Positions 1 through 8,081 of a DNA stretch of 10,636 bases are shown piece by piece; position 1 is the stretch's first letter, and every line of letters starts with the position of its first letter. The notes under the pieces were generated by a model. It did not search any database. It saw nothing but the letters and a program-made list of their open reading frames with translations, and was not told the DNA's origin. A program made the position numbers and the translations under genes. The DNA is from Dictyocoela muelleri (taxonomy: Eukaryota; Microsporidia): assembly GCA_016256075.1 (NCBI GenBank), contig SDVU01000770.1, positions 1-10,636 of the forward strand, read 5' to 3'.

Positions 1-1040
1 TAAAACGAACTCTATTTTCAAATAATATAGGAATTTATAAGTTATTAGAAATATTTATTAAATAAAAAAATATTACCATTATATCTTAAATGATAGAATA
101 TATATATATATTTTTTTTAAATTTTTTATGACCCCCTACCTTGGAATATTATAAATTTCCAAATTTTGAATAAGCCCCCTTTTGAAATATAAAAGAAATG
201 TAATTTGTAAGGACATGGTAAATAATAATAGTGACAAGTTAAATAAAGAAATTCAAAATATTTTATTAATGATTCAGGTGTAAAGATGAACTCTAATTAT
301 TCAAGTTTCGGGCTTAAAAAAACATTATTGAATACTTACTGAGATATAAACGAACCCTGACGGCATACGCCAGTTTTTTATACTATTTATATATAAGCAA
401 GTTTATAAATTAGTCAATCTAAATAAATAACAAAAAATAATTTTAACGAGATTTAGCGAACAAGATGGTAAAGAGTTACGTATGAGTATGTTTATCATAG
501 TTTTTAAAAATAATGGAATAATCTTACAATACATGTTGTTATTATAGAGTTTTCATCACAATAAGAGCCCAATCAGTAGAGAAATTACTTGAAACGAGCG
601 TTCAACGCAAGGATAGGTTTTTATTTCTTTGAATAATTGTAATTGACAAATATTTTTTTCACCGGGAGAAAAATTATGGCATATATTAAAGTTAATGTTA
701 AAAAATCTGTTATGTGCGCGTATAAAGCACGAACTTTATTGAAAATCATTCTAATCTTATGAAGTTTTTTTTTGCGTTTTTAAGTAATTAAGATTTCCAT
801 TTAAATCCAGTTAATATTTTATAGTTTTTTTACATTAACAACCTCAAATATTCTGTTATTTAGAAGTAAAATTATAATAAGGTGCAAGTTTTTTTCTTTT
901 TTTGAAAAATAGATGTTTTTTTTAAGAAATATATATCTAAATTCATGCTTTTATTTGTAATGAAGCATACAATGTATTTAATTCTTTACAAATATAATAT
1001 TTGCATAAGATCTTAGGACGCTGCTATATTTATCATTACA
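1..1040. other. AT-rich DNA with no recognisable gene
   Basis: I see no credible coding region, RNA gene or terminal repeat here. There is a short TA run near 99-110 followed by long T and A runs. Two small C-rich patches stand near 130 and 174. An imperfect small hairpin lies near 357-374 (CTGACG against CGCCAG), and a perfect 11-base palindrome GCGTTCAACGC lies near 599. None of these is enough to name a function. The last 8 bases of the flank (1041-1048) are treated separately as a possible target-site duplication. Confidence 0.6.
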
Positions 1041-1048
1041 GATTTTTT
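1041..1048. repeat. Left copy of possible 8-bp target-site duplication GATTTTTT
   Basis: GATTTTTT sits directly before the left terminus AGAACTGTTCC and recurs at 8166-8173, directly after the right terminus GGAACAGTTTC. Merlin transposons are known to make 8-9 bp target duplications, so the length fits. The sequence is low in complexity, so a chance match in this T-rich DNA is possible. Confidence 0.5.
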
Positions 1049-1363
1049 AGAACTGTTCCAAAATGGTAAATTCGAAAACTAAAAATTAAAAAAGCATAAT
1101 AAAAAGTACAGAAACAAAGAATATGTATTTTTTATTGTGTTCTGCAAGAGATGGGTATTTTTTAAATTCTATAAAAATTTTTACTAAAAAGTTCAATTTT
1201 CCAGTATGTGAAAAATTTATCTTTCTAGTAAAAATTTTTATAGAATTGAAAAAATAACCATCTCTTGCAAAACACATTAGAAAATACATATTCTTTGTGC
1301 TTGTACTTTTCTTATGCTCTTTTAATTTTTAGTTTTCGAACTCTACCAAATCTGAAAAAACTG
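1049..1363. repeat. Foldback (long inverted repeat) at the left end of the Merlin element
   Basis: The left arm (about 1049-1203) is the reverse complement of the right arm (about 1212-1363), with a centre near 1207. Matching landmarks include GAAAACTAAAAATTAAAA near 1074 against its complement near 1320, the motif AAAGAATATGTATTTT, CAAGAGATGG against CCATCTCTTGC, and TAAAAATTTTTACTA-type sequence near the middle. The arms are roughly 85 percent alike by eye. A related foldback stands near 7098-8165. No protein is encoded; a short open frame on the minus strand through the arms is an accident of the palindrome. It could be a free-standing MITE or the terminal block of the larger transposon. 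Confidence 0.85.
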
Positions 1364-1443
1364 GAAAAATACGAAAAATGCGCATTTATAATTTTAAAAT
1401 TGAATTTTTACTTTTATGAAAAAAAATAAATAAAAAAATCAAT
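1364..1443. other. 3' untranslated stretch of the Merlin element
   Basis: About 80 bases of AT-rich DNA separate the inner edge of the left foldback from the stop codon of the transposase. On the minus strand this follows the TAA at 1446-1444. No inverted repeat or further coding sequence is seen in it. Confidence 0.4.
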
Positions 1444-1532
1444 TTATTTCAAAATTGACAATAATTTTTCAAATGTAACGTTCTTATGATTACGAAAGAA
1501 ACAAAATACTTGGCGATAATTGTCAAGCCCAG
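1444..1532 (-). pseudogene. Merlin/ISXO2-like transposase, C-terminal end (severed by the LTR element)
   Basis: Read on the minus strand from 1527, this gives LDNYRQVFCFFRNHKNVTF, then EKLLSILK and a TAA at 1446-1444. This is the kind of tail seen in IS1595/ISXO2-type transposases, an aromatic-rich block with R, N and H followed by an F-E-K-L-L helix before the stop. It begins immediately at the left edge of the LTR element. The main body of the same gene ends at the right edge of that element near 6280. Without one copy of the 5-bp flanking repeat, the last codons at 6280 (KHMEYGISKSR) lead directly into LDNYRQ in the same frame. That frame agreement across a 4.7-kb insertion is the strongest evidence that this short piece is the missing end. 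The fragment itself shows no stop or shift. Confidence 0.8.
1528..1532. repeat. Left copy of the LTR element's target-site duplication (CCCAG)
   Basis: CCCAG lies directly before the left LTR, and CCTAG lies directly after the right LTR at 6280-6284. They agree at four of five bases. Ty3/Gypsy elements usually make 4-6 bp duplications. The position inside an interrupted gene, with the frame kept on both sides, supports the assignment. Confidence 0.7.
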
Positions 1533-1815
1533 TGACGGACTCTCAGAAGGATCCGTCTCAGCCTGTCAGTTTACAACTGTAAATCTAGATGCAGCGATGG
1601 TTGCTCGATCTTGACACGCTGTGATGTCTGTAAGAGCCTGATTTCATTTTCGAAGGTCTCTTTTTGGAAGTAGAATTATTATTAAAGTTAAAATGTGATG
1701 AAGGCATATTTATTCAATAAAATGGTTCTTTTATGTTTATAAAGGGTTTAACTAACCAATCTAAAAAACATCATTCTTTAATGTGATTGGATCTCAGTTA
1801 TTTGACATTCCAACA
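1533..1815 (-). repeat. 3' LTR of the Ty3/Gypsy element
   Basis: On the minus strand it begins TGTTGGAATGTCAAATAAC and ends GTCCGTCA, the usual TG...CA pattern. It matches 5995-6279 over its full length at roughly 82 percent by eye. Shared blocks include GCCTGTCAGTTTAC, GCTGTGATGTCTGTAAGAG, TTATGTTTATAAAG and TTTAATGTGATTGGAT (plus strand). On the minus strand CTTTATAAACAT could serve as a TATA box and AATAAATATG as a polyadenylation signal; both are inferences from motif alone. It is noticeably richer in GC than the element's interior. Confidence 0.92.
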
Positions 1816-1838
1816 TCATACTCCTCCTCTAAATCCAA
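1816..1838 (-). other. Polypurine tract before the 3' LTR
   Basis: On the minus strand the bases just before the 3' LTR include AGAGGAGGAGTATGA, a purine-rich run directly against TGTTGG. In LTR elements such a tract primes plus-strand DNA synthesis during reverse transcription. Its position fixes both the orientation and the LTR boundary at 1815. Confidence 0.75.
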
Positions 1839-1914
1839 GAGAACATTCCTAACACTTACTTCATGTATATTTCCGTTAATTCATTATTTTAAATTTATTT
1901 CCAAGGTGTTCATT

Positions 1915-3180
1915 TATTTCAAATGGACCTATCCAAATAGAGTCTAATTTATCAATTCTTCTATTATTTTTTAAATATAATCTTTTGACGCGAGTTAAAT
2001 CTTTTATTTAAAACTTTTATTCATGTTTTTCTTGGACTCAGCCTCAGCTTTAATTTTAGAAACCTTTAGTATTTATTTTAAATTTTTAATTGAATTTTTG
2101 GAATAAATATCCGTACAGTTTATAATTTATAAAGGTGCAAATTCGGTTGATCAATTTGGCGCTAAATTTAAACTTTGCCATATTATTTTTTAAACTTTAT
2201 CAAAATCATTTCCCTTAAAAGTTCGAATAGCGTTTAATATCTTTTGATTTAACCGACAGAAATACCATTTTATTGGGGAGAATAAGAAAGTTTAAAAAGC
2301 CTTGATATTATTTGATTTACGAATTTTGCTAAATGTGGAGCTTCTAAACTGTGTTCCATTGTCCATTATAATTTCTTTTGGAATTGGAAAGTGTTTTAAC
2401 CAATATTTTTTAAATATTTCAGATATATTTTGAGCTGAAATGCAAATTGTAGCATAACATTTAGTATATCTGGAAAAATATCTGTGCAATTTAAAAAATA
2501 AAATTTGTCTTCTAAAATTATGATTGAATTTTTTAATATTTAAAGGACCTAGTATGTCTATTCATAATTTAATAAAAGGAGCGTAAGCCGGTATATGTCT
2601 GTTAAAATAAATTGGTGTTTTTCTTTTATTTGGTTTATGTGTCATACATATTTGACATTTTTTAGTAATTTTTTTAATTTCAGTTTTTAATTTTTAAGTG
2701 TTCTTTAATTTTTTTATTAGATAAAGTGTTTGGATCTGTACTGAAATTTACCTCCGAACATATCTGTACTAAAATCTCCTCAATGAAAAAAAAATCAAAA
2801 AAAAATATTTATTAAATTTTATAAAAAAACAGATAAAAAAATAAAAATTAATTATAAAGAAGTATTAAAGCTTTTTTATTAATTATATCTTAATTAAATT
2901 AAAGATTTTTTCCATAAAATCAATATTATTATTATAAAAATAGGGGTTTTGAAAAATTGCTCTCCTGGCTTAATTTTAATCTTCATTCTTAATTCAATTT
3001 TTTTTTAAATTTTTTAAACATTCAATATCTTGTGTATTTTCTATTAATTAAATTGATAGTTAAGATTTTGATTTAAAAAAATCGTTTTTTTAGCTAAACT
3101 AAAATTTTCCTCGGGAGTATATTTTTGTACAAATCCAAGTGTTTTATCTAAACTCATGTGGCCAAGTTTGCGATGTATCT
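1915..3180 (-). pseudogene. Ty3/Gypsy integrase remains
   Basis: This inserts the cDNA copy into host DNA in living relatives. All three modules are recognisable on the minus strand. The N-terminal zinc finger shows HRKLGH near 3156-3177 and a C-x-x-C pair (CQIC) near 2646-2657. The catalytic core carries DNGTQF near 2346-2363, where D is the second acid of the D,D-35-E set. The C-terminal GPY/F-type module reads LDSIWIGPFEINEHLGNKF near 1925-1980. No chromodomain follows; the end of pol runs almost into the polypurine tract. The segment is broken and not functional. The interior between about 2700 and 3100 is very AT-rich and reads poorly. Assignment to integrase is firm; the exact edges are approximate. 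Confidence 0.85.
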
Positions 3181-3329
3181 TTTTTCGCAAATTTTTCTAA
3201 ATTTTGCCGAGAATAAATTTCCTTTTTAAAACTTCTATGAATTTATCATTATATTTAAAATTTTAATTATTTTTTAATAAATTTATTGAGTCTGGATTAT
3301 GCAGAAAATTTAGGAAAAAACTTCGTTAT

Positions 3330-3700
3330 TCGATCTACTGAGTATATCTGCAATAGCGTTTTTTCTACCTTTTATGAAATCCCATTCGATATTGAATTCT
3401 TGTAAAAGTATTTTCCAACGTTATAAACGAAATGTATTTCCTGAAACTAGGGCCGTCATATTGTGATGATCTGTAAAAATATTTATTTTATTTCCGTACA
3501 ACACCTTTCTAAAAAATTTTATGTATTCAATAATACCTAGAAGTTTTCTTTCATACACTGTATTCATTTTCGATTTTTTAGAATTTTCCACTATGTAGAG
3601 CATTTATTTTATTATCCTGTGTAATTACAAATAAAACCGACTTCGGATGCATTTGAATATATTTTGAAATTTTTATTTGAGTGAGAATAGTATAATTTGA
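3330..3700 (-). pseudogene. Ty3/Gypsy RNase H remains
   Basis: In working elements this domain removes the RNA strand after reverse transcription. Minus-strand reading shows NTVYERKLLGIIEYIKFF near 3520-3565, holding the catalytic E. It then shows INIFTDHHNMTAL near 3440-3480, holding a catalytic D in the T-D-H context. A C-terminal block RWKILLQEFNIEWDF, then NAIADILSRS, lies near 3333-3420, a hallmark of the end of Ty3/Gypsy RNase H. The domain lies between the reverse transcriptase and integrase, as expected for this family. It is part of the broken pol gene. Confidence 0.87.
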
Positions 3701-3859
3701 TATTCTGTTTCAATTCTTCTAACAATTTTTTTATTCAAGAAATTTCATTTTCTGAAACTTTTTTAAGTTTTGTTTCTTTTTTTAATTTATTTGTAGGAAA
3801 ATTTATTTTTATACTTAAAAATGGTTGAAAGATCAGAACCATCCAACAACCAGTTTATT

Positions 3860-4640
3860 CTTTGTATATCTTTATGAGTTTTAACTTGTAAATTTTTGAT
3901 GGTATGGAAAATTTTCCTGTATTTGCTATAATTCCTTCTTGGTCAATTATATGACCCAAATATTTTAATTCAGTTTGAGCGAAACACATTTTTCGAAATT
4001 TACAGAATATTATTTTAAATAAAGACTTTAAAAACATATTCAAGATCTTTTAAATGTTTCTCTTGATCAAAACTATGGATAAGTAAATCATCCATGTAAA
4101 TTCTAATGTTTGTTTTGTCTGTGAATGACTTGTTCATTGCTCTCTGAAAAGTTCTTGGAGCATCAGAAAGGCCAAAAAGCATAACAGTGTATTCATACTG
4201 TCCCAATGGAAGAACGGAACTTGTTTTGTAACGATCACTTTTGGCAACTGGTATTTGAAAAAAACCCTAGTTTTAGTCAATTGCGGAAAAATATTTTAAT
4301 CCTTTTAAAATTCTCAACATATTTTGAATATCTGGCAATGGATAACATTCTTTATATGTTATGCTATTTAATTTTATATAATCAGTAACTATCCTTATAT
4401 CACCATTCTTTTTCAAAATTGGAAAAAAAGGACTTGAAAATACTGTGTTACTTTTTACTATTTTCCCATTTTCATACAAACACGAAATTTCTTTTTTAAC
4501 TGAATCATATAATTTATATGGAATTGGATATGGTTCAGCTTTTATATCTATATCTGTATTTTTTTGTTTTATTGTATGTTCTATACCATTTATTTTACCT
4601 AAAGTGTGATTTGACATTCTTTCATTTGACGTAATTTTGT
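3860..4640 (-). pseudogene. Ty3/Gypsy reverse transcriptase remains
   Basis: On the minus strand the finger and palm regions are clear. PYPIPYKLYDSVKKEI stands near 4490-4540. Next come SSPFFPILKKNGDIRIVTDY near 4390-4450, containing the conserved K-K-x-G-x-x-R pattern, and FSAID near 4273-4287 with its catalytic D. YTVMLFGLSDAPRTFQRAMN follows near 4132-4191, and the catalytic YMDD box lies at 4087-4098. A thumb/connection block LKYLGHIIDQEGI lies near 3930-3970. Both the L-F-G-L-x-x-A-P-x-T-F-Q block and YMDD place it in Ty3/Gypsy. It is part of a broken pol gene with no activity expected. Confidence 0.93.
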
Positions 4641-4779
4641 CAACCATATTTTGGAAATAGAAACAATATATAGTAATTTAATTTATTTGTAAATTCAATA
4701 TTCGGACTTTCTCTCCATACATCCAAATTTTTATCGAGTATTTTGATATTTACGCCATTAACGGTTAATAATTTTTTTG

Positions 4780-5130
4780 AAACATTAATTTGAGCATCAA
4801 TATTAACCAAAAATTTATTTCCAAATATTAAATTAAAATCTGCTTCTTTTAAAATAAAAAATCGCGCACTATGTGAAATATGATTTTTTGAAAAATCTTT
4901 AAACTCAAAATCAATTTCCAAATTATTTTTTCTTGTAATAAATTCCATTAATTTTAATATCATGATATATTTTGTATGATTTAACTGAGAGTTCATTAAT
5001 CTGTTTTTCAGAAATTAAATTTAAATTCGACCCTGTATCTATAATAGCAATTTTTTGTTGATTTTTTATAATAAAATTTATTTTTAATAGGTCATTTGAG
5101 ACTTTGGTTCCACTAGAACTAAAAAACGAT
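4780..5130 (-). pseudogene. Ty3/Gypsy aspartic protease remains
   Basis: In active relatives this retropepsin cuts the polyprotein. The active-site triad reads IAIIDTGSNLNLIS, with D-T-G at 5031-5039. About 70 residues on, FILKEADFNLIFGNKFL near 4800-4850 matches the D-x-I-x-G-x-x-(F/W)-L block at the end of retropepsins. It sits directly ahead of the reverse transcriptase, the normal pol order. The gene is broken. Confidence 0.82.
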
Positions 5131-5159
5131 CTTTTTAATGTTAACACTTTTTTTTAACT

Positions 5160-5994
5160 CGAATTTTCATATTTCGTATTTCTCGAGTATTTCTTATAAA
5201 ATTACACTGTTCAGATGAATTCGATTCTCTTTTATGGTATAAACACCGTTATATTTGATTGTTTGAATAATTTTTTAAATCGTTATTATCAATAAATTGC
5301 TATTATTTTTTATTTAAATATTTTTTTTCTGATTTTGCGAGCAATGTGTATTCATAATCTTCAATGCGAATTTATTATAAAGAATTATATTTTTTGTTCC
5401 AATTGTTTCTTATAGCTTCTTTTCTTGTTGTTTCACAATGATTATCTTAGAAATATTCTTCTAACCTTTCATTTTGAACTGATTTAACCCAATGAGCTGA
5501 TATTGCAGTTTATGCAATTTTTTTCTCCAAAAAATTAGCATATTCAGAAATGCAAAAAATGTGACTGCTAAATACCTTTTAGTTTTCCTTTAAATTTTCT
5601 AGCTTTTTTTGTAGGATATATCAGTTTCAATAACGTATCTAATTTTGTATCGAATGAATTTTTATCTTTAAGTTGTTCTAGCAATGAAATTGGCAAAACA
5701 GATTGTAAAACAGCCAAACAAGTTTCCCTTTTCCAGCTACAAACAATTGATGTCTGTTTTAATTCTTCTATCCAAGATTTTATATCACAATTTTAATTGT
5801 TTATCTGAGGTATTTCTCTATTTGCCTCAATTTCTGTTCCGGCTATCGTGTATTTAACTCTAATCTTTTCTAAACTTTATTCGAAAAATGATTTATCTTC
5901 ACTAATGTAATGGTCTTTAAGGTAAAACTCTACGTATTTTTTATTTTCTCAATTTCATGATTTTTGATACTGCTTATTATGAAATAATTATTCA
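5160..5994 (-). pseudogene. Ty3/Gypsy gag region, heavily decayed
   Basis: Between the 5' LTR and the protease, the minus strand should carry gag. The best-preserved stretch is about 5575-5790, which reads SWIEELKQTSIVCSWKRETC and continues with LLEQLKDKNSFDTKLDTL and IYPTKKARKFKGKLKG. The W...C-x-W pattern followed by a leucine-rich run resembles the capsid part of retrotransposon Gag proteins, though this is a weak similarity family. A nucleocapsid zinc knuckle was not clearly seen near 5400-5480. The identification rests on position plus this one stretch. Confidence 0.55.
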
Positions 5995-6279
5995 TGACGG
6001 ACATTCGGAAGAATTTGGCGCAGCCTGTCAGTTTACGACAGTAAATCGAGATGCAACGATGGTATCTCGATGCTGACATGCTGTGATGTCTGTAAGAGCC
6101 CAATGTAATTATCGAAGGTCTTTTTTAAAGGTAGAAATTTTATTAAAGCTAAACTGTGATGGAGGCATATTTATTTAATAAAATGATTATCTTATGTTTA
6201 TAAAGAGTTTAAGAAACCAATCTAACAAAATACCTTCTCCTTTAATGTGATTGGATGCCAGTTATTTGACATAAAAACA
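5995..6279 (-). repeat. 5' LTR of the Ty3/Gypsy element
   Basis: On the minus strand it starts TGTTTTTATGTCAAATAAC and ends GTCCGTCA. It pairs with 1533-1815 along its full length, with roughly 18 percent difference plus a few small gaps by eye. It carries the same TTTATAAAC motif on the minus strand. Its outer edge falls inside the Merlin transposase gene, next to the second copy of the 5-bp flanking repeat. Confidence 0.92.
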
Positions 6280-6284
6280 CCTAG
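6280..6284. repeat. Right copy of the LTR element's target-site duplication (CCTAG)
   Basis: CCTAG directly follows the right LTR and differs by one base from CCCAG at 1528-1532. It is also the last coding sequence (S-R) of the main transposase piece before the insertion. Confidence 0.7.
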
Positions 6285-6999
6285 ACTTACTTATTCCGTA
6301 TTCCATGTGTTTCTATTTTTTGAAATGATTCCAAAGACTCTCAATAGTCTATGTATGGGCGCCAGTTAGAGGATCAACAAAATTTTCTTTGAGACAACAG
6401 TAAAATGTTTAAATCAGATATTCTTAATCTCATTATAGGCTTTTTCTTGGTCTTTCACTATTATTGTACTTTCCTCTGTAATTTTTTTTAAAATATTTTT
6501 ATAAAGTCGTACGTTTTCGGTCTTTAACAACTCGTATATAACACGGCCGCTTCCTCTATTGACGACACCGAACACCCATGTCTGTTCAGGAAAGTATCTA
6601 AATCCATATTTTGATGACGCAATTAAAGATTCATCTGCCTCAACTATCACATTATCACCTCCTAATTTCGACTCCGTTTTGTTGAAAATGATTATTTTTG
6701 ATTCAATACGATTTTTTAATTCAATAATTGTTGTACGTGAAATTTTCAAATTTCTTAAGAGATTCTTCGTCATAGATTCACGATAAAAATAAAAATAACA
6801 AAAAAAAAATAAATTTTCGATATTGAATTCTTAGTTTCTGCAAAATAGAATGATTGCGAATTAGTATAATCATTCTGCAAGCTGTTCTTCAATAAAAATA
6901 TTCGCGCTTGCAATCATAAAATTTCATTTCGCGTCGGCAAAGCGGGCATTTTTTAGAACTAGATATAACATTAAAACGTTGTAGTATGTTCCGTGCCAT
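6280..6999 (-). pseudogene. Merlin/ISXO2-like transposase, N-terminal and catalytic part
   Basis: A DDE transposase of the IS1016/IS1595 (ISXO2-like) group; in eukaryotes this is the Merlin superfamily. The likely start is the ATG at 6999, giving MARNILQRFNVIS. A zinc ribbon follows, beginning KCPLCRREMKFYDCKREYFY, with its second half damaged. The catalytic core holds the first D in NVIVEADESLIASS (codon 6635-6633) and the second in TIIVKDQEKAY near 6450. The third acid is in GAHT-x-TIESLWNHFKK near 6320-6365. With the end at 1532-1444 the protein would be about 268 residues, normal for the family. Damage: TGA at 6891-6889, where relatives have W after YFY; a shift before about 6773; TGA at 6416-6414; a shift near 6380; and TAG at 6351-6349 and 6315-6313. 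The LTR element removes the tail. It is clearly dead. Confidence 0.88.
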
Positions 7000-7097
7000 T
7001 TTGTTTTGACCTTATATATTTTGAGAGATTTAAGATTCTTATATTTGATAAATTTATATATGTTTTCATTAAGGGTTTAAAAAATAATATTTTTTTT
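7000..7097. other. 5' leader of the Merlin transposase
   Basis: About 98 AT-rich bases lie between the transposase start codon and the inner edge of the right foldback. On the minus strand this would hold the promoter. I can point to TATATAA-like runs but no confident element. Confidence 0.35.
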
Positions 7098-7228
7098 AAG
7101 ATTGGTAGAGTTTGAAAACTAAAAATTAAAAGAGCATAAGAAAAAGTACAAAAACAAAGAATATTTTTTTTTTATTGAGTTCTGCATGTGACGTTTTTTC
7201 TTTTAAAAACTTACCAAAAAATATAACT

Positions 7229-7260
7229 TCAGTATAACACCGGAGGGTTTATACTGAAAA
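7229..7260. repeat. Central hairpin of the right foldback
   Basis: TTCAGTATAA pairs with TTTATACTGAA around a CACCGGAGGG loop. The pairing extends imperfectly outward through AAAAACTTA and TAAGTTTTTA. This marks the axis of the foldback. The loop is unlike that of the left foldback (near 1207), so the two centres have diverged or had different origins. Confidence 0.75.
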
Positions 7261-7320
7261 TATATTTTGATAAGTTTTTATAAAGAAATAACTATCTCTT
7301 TCCGACACAATAAGAAAAAG

Positions 7321-8081
7321 CAGCTAGAAAAATGCCAAAGGCACTTTTCAAGGGGCTTTTTTTCGGCATTTCCCCTGCAAAAATGCCTAAAAATTTTTGA
7401 TATTAATATGTTAATGGTTTGATATTAAAAATATTTATTATTATTTTTTTTTATAAATTTATATTTTTTTTGGCATTTTTTATTGTTTTATTCAATTGAA
7501 AAAGTATATGAAAAATAAAAACAATTAAAAGATACAGTAATTATTTGACAGTTTTTAGAATTTTAAAAACTAATTTTAAGATAAAAAGACTTTGATTATA
7601 TATTAATAATTTAGCTTAGTTTATGAACATTTAAAATCAAAATTTAACTACTACAAAAAGCTGTTAGGCTTTTCACAAACATTTGAACAATAGTACACCT
7701 GCTAAAGTAATTTTCCCTTCCCTAAAATAAATCTTCTGCAAACGTAAGAAGAAAGACCCATATAAACTGTCAACAATATGATATTTGAAATTTTTATTTC
7801 AAAATATGCTAATAGGTGAGAAATTATTAAATAAGTTGAAATATTATTTAAAATGAATGTTTTTTCCCAGATCTAAAGGGATTTTAAGTTAGGCTAAAAC
7901 AAATTTTAGCAAAAAAGGGGTCCTCTAGAAATTTATTTTATTATATTCCATTTATAAATATTATTAAAATTTAATAAAAAATATTAAAAAAAAATATTTT
8001 TAATATCAAACCATCAACATTTTAAGATTTTATTTTTTGGAATATTATCAGGGATAATTCTAAAAAAACCTCCAAAAAAAC
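7321..8081. mobile_element. MITE-like element inserted in the right foldback arm
   Basis: The span interrupts an inverted-repeat arm and has its own imperfect inverted repeats. AAATATTTTTAATATCAAAC near 7991 is the complement of GTTTGATATTAAAAATATTT near 7416. Further out, TCAGGG, A-run and CCTCC near 8048-8073 answer the GGGGC, T-run and CCCCTG stretch near 7352-7377. The repeats are about 100 bases with several mismatches. The 500 bases between show no open frame or known motif, so it is non-autonomous. Outer ends are uncertain by about 20 bases and I found no clear target duplication. Two GCC-rich motifs near 7334 and 7363 (ATGCCAAAGGCA, CGGCAT) stand out from the AT background. Family not recognised. 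Confidence 0.65.

Larger units (their letters stand above)
1533..6279 (-). mobile_element. Old, broken Ty3/Gypsy LTR retrotransposon inserted in the Merlin transposase
   Basis: A 4.75-kb element in minus orientation with two similar LTRs, a purine-rich tract before the 3' LTR, and remains of gag, aspartic protease, reverse transcriptase, RNase H and integrase in that order. Integrase after RNase H is the Ty3/Gypsy order, as opposed to Ty1/Copia. The reverse transcriptase shows YMDD and a FGLSDAPRTFQRAMN block typical of Ty3/Gypsy. The integrase shows a zinc finger, DNGTQF and a GPF-type C-terminal module; no chromodomain or envelope gene was seen. The LTRs are only about four-fifths identical by eye, so the insertion is old. 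The coding region is broken in many places, a dozen or more, and the element cannot be active. No clear primer-binding site matching a common tRNA 3' end was recognised next to the 5' LTR. Confidence 0.92.

Noticed and set aside
599-609. GCGTTCAACGC as a pol III B box
   Set aside because: It fits the B-box pattern but no A box or tRNA stems lie at the right distance.
1086-1289. Minus-strand open frame of 67 codons rich in F, K and I
   Set aside because: It runs through both arms of a foldback, so the peptide simply reflects the palindrome.
1533-1807. Shorter LTR boundary ending at TTTGACA (TG...CA)
   Set aside because: The match between the two LTRs continues 8 more bases to ACA on both sides, the resulting end begins TGTTG on the element strand, and only the longer boundary gives a 5-bp flanking repeat (CCCAG/CCTAG).
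4206-4388. Open plus-strand frame of 60 codons
   Set aside because: It lies opposite the reverse transcriptase coding sequence on the minus strand and has no recognisable motif; a shadow frame.
6559-6786. Open plus-strand frame of 75 codons
   Set aside because: It is antisense to the Merlin transposase core, which has clear catalytic motifs on the minus strand.
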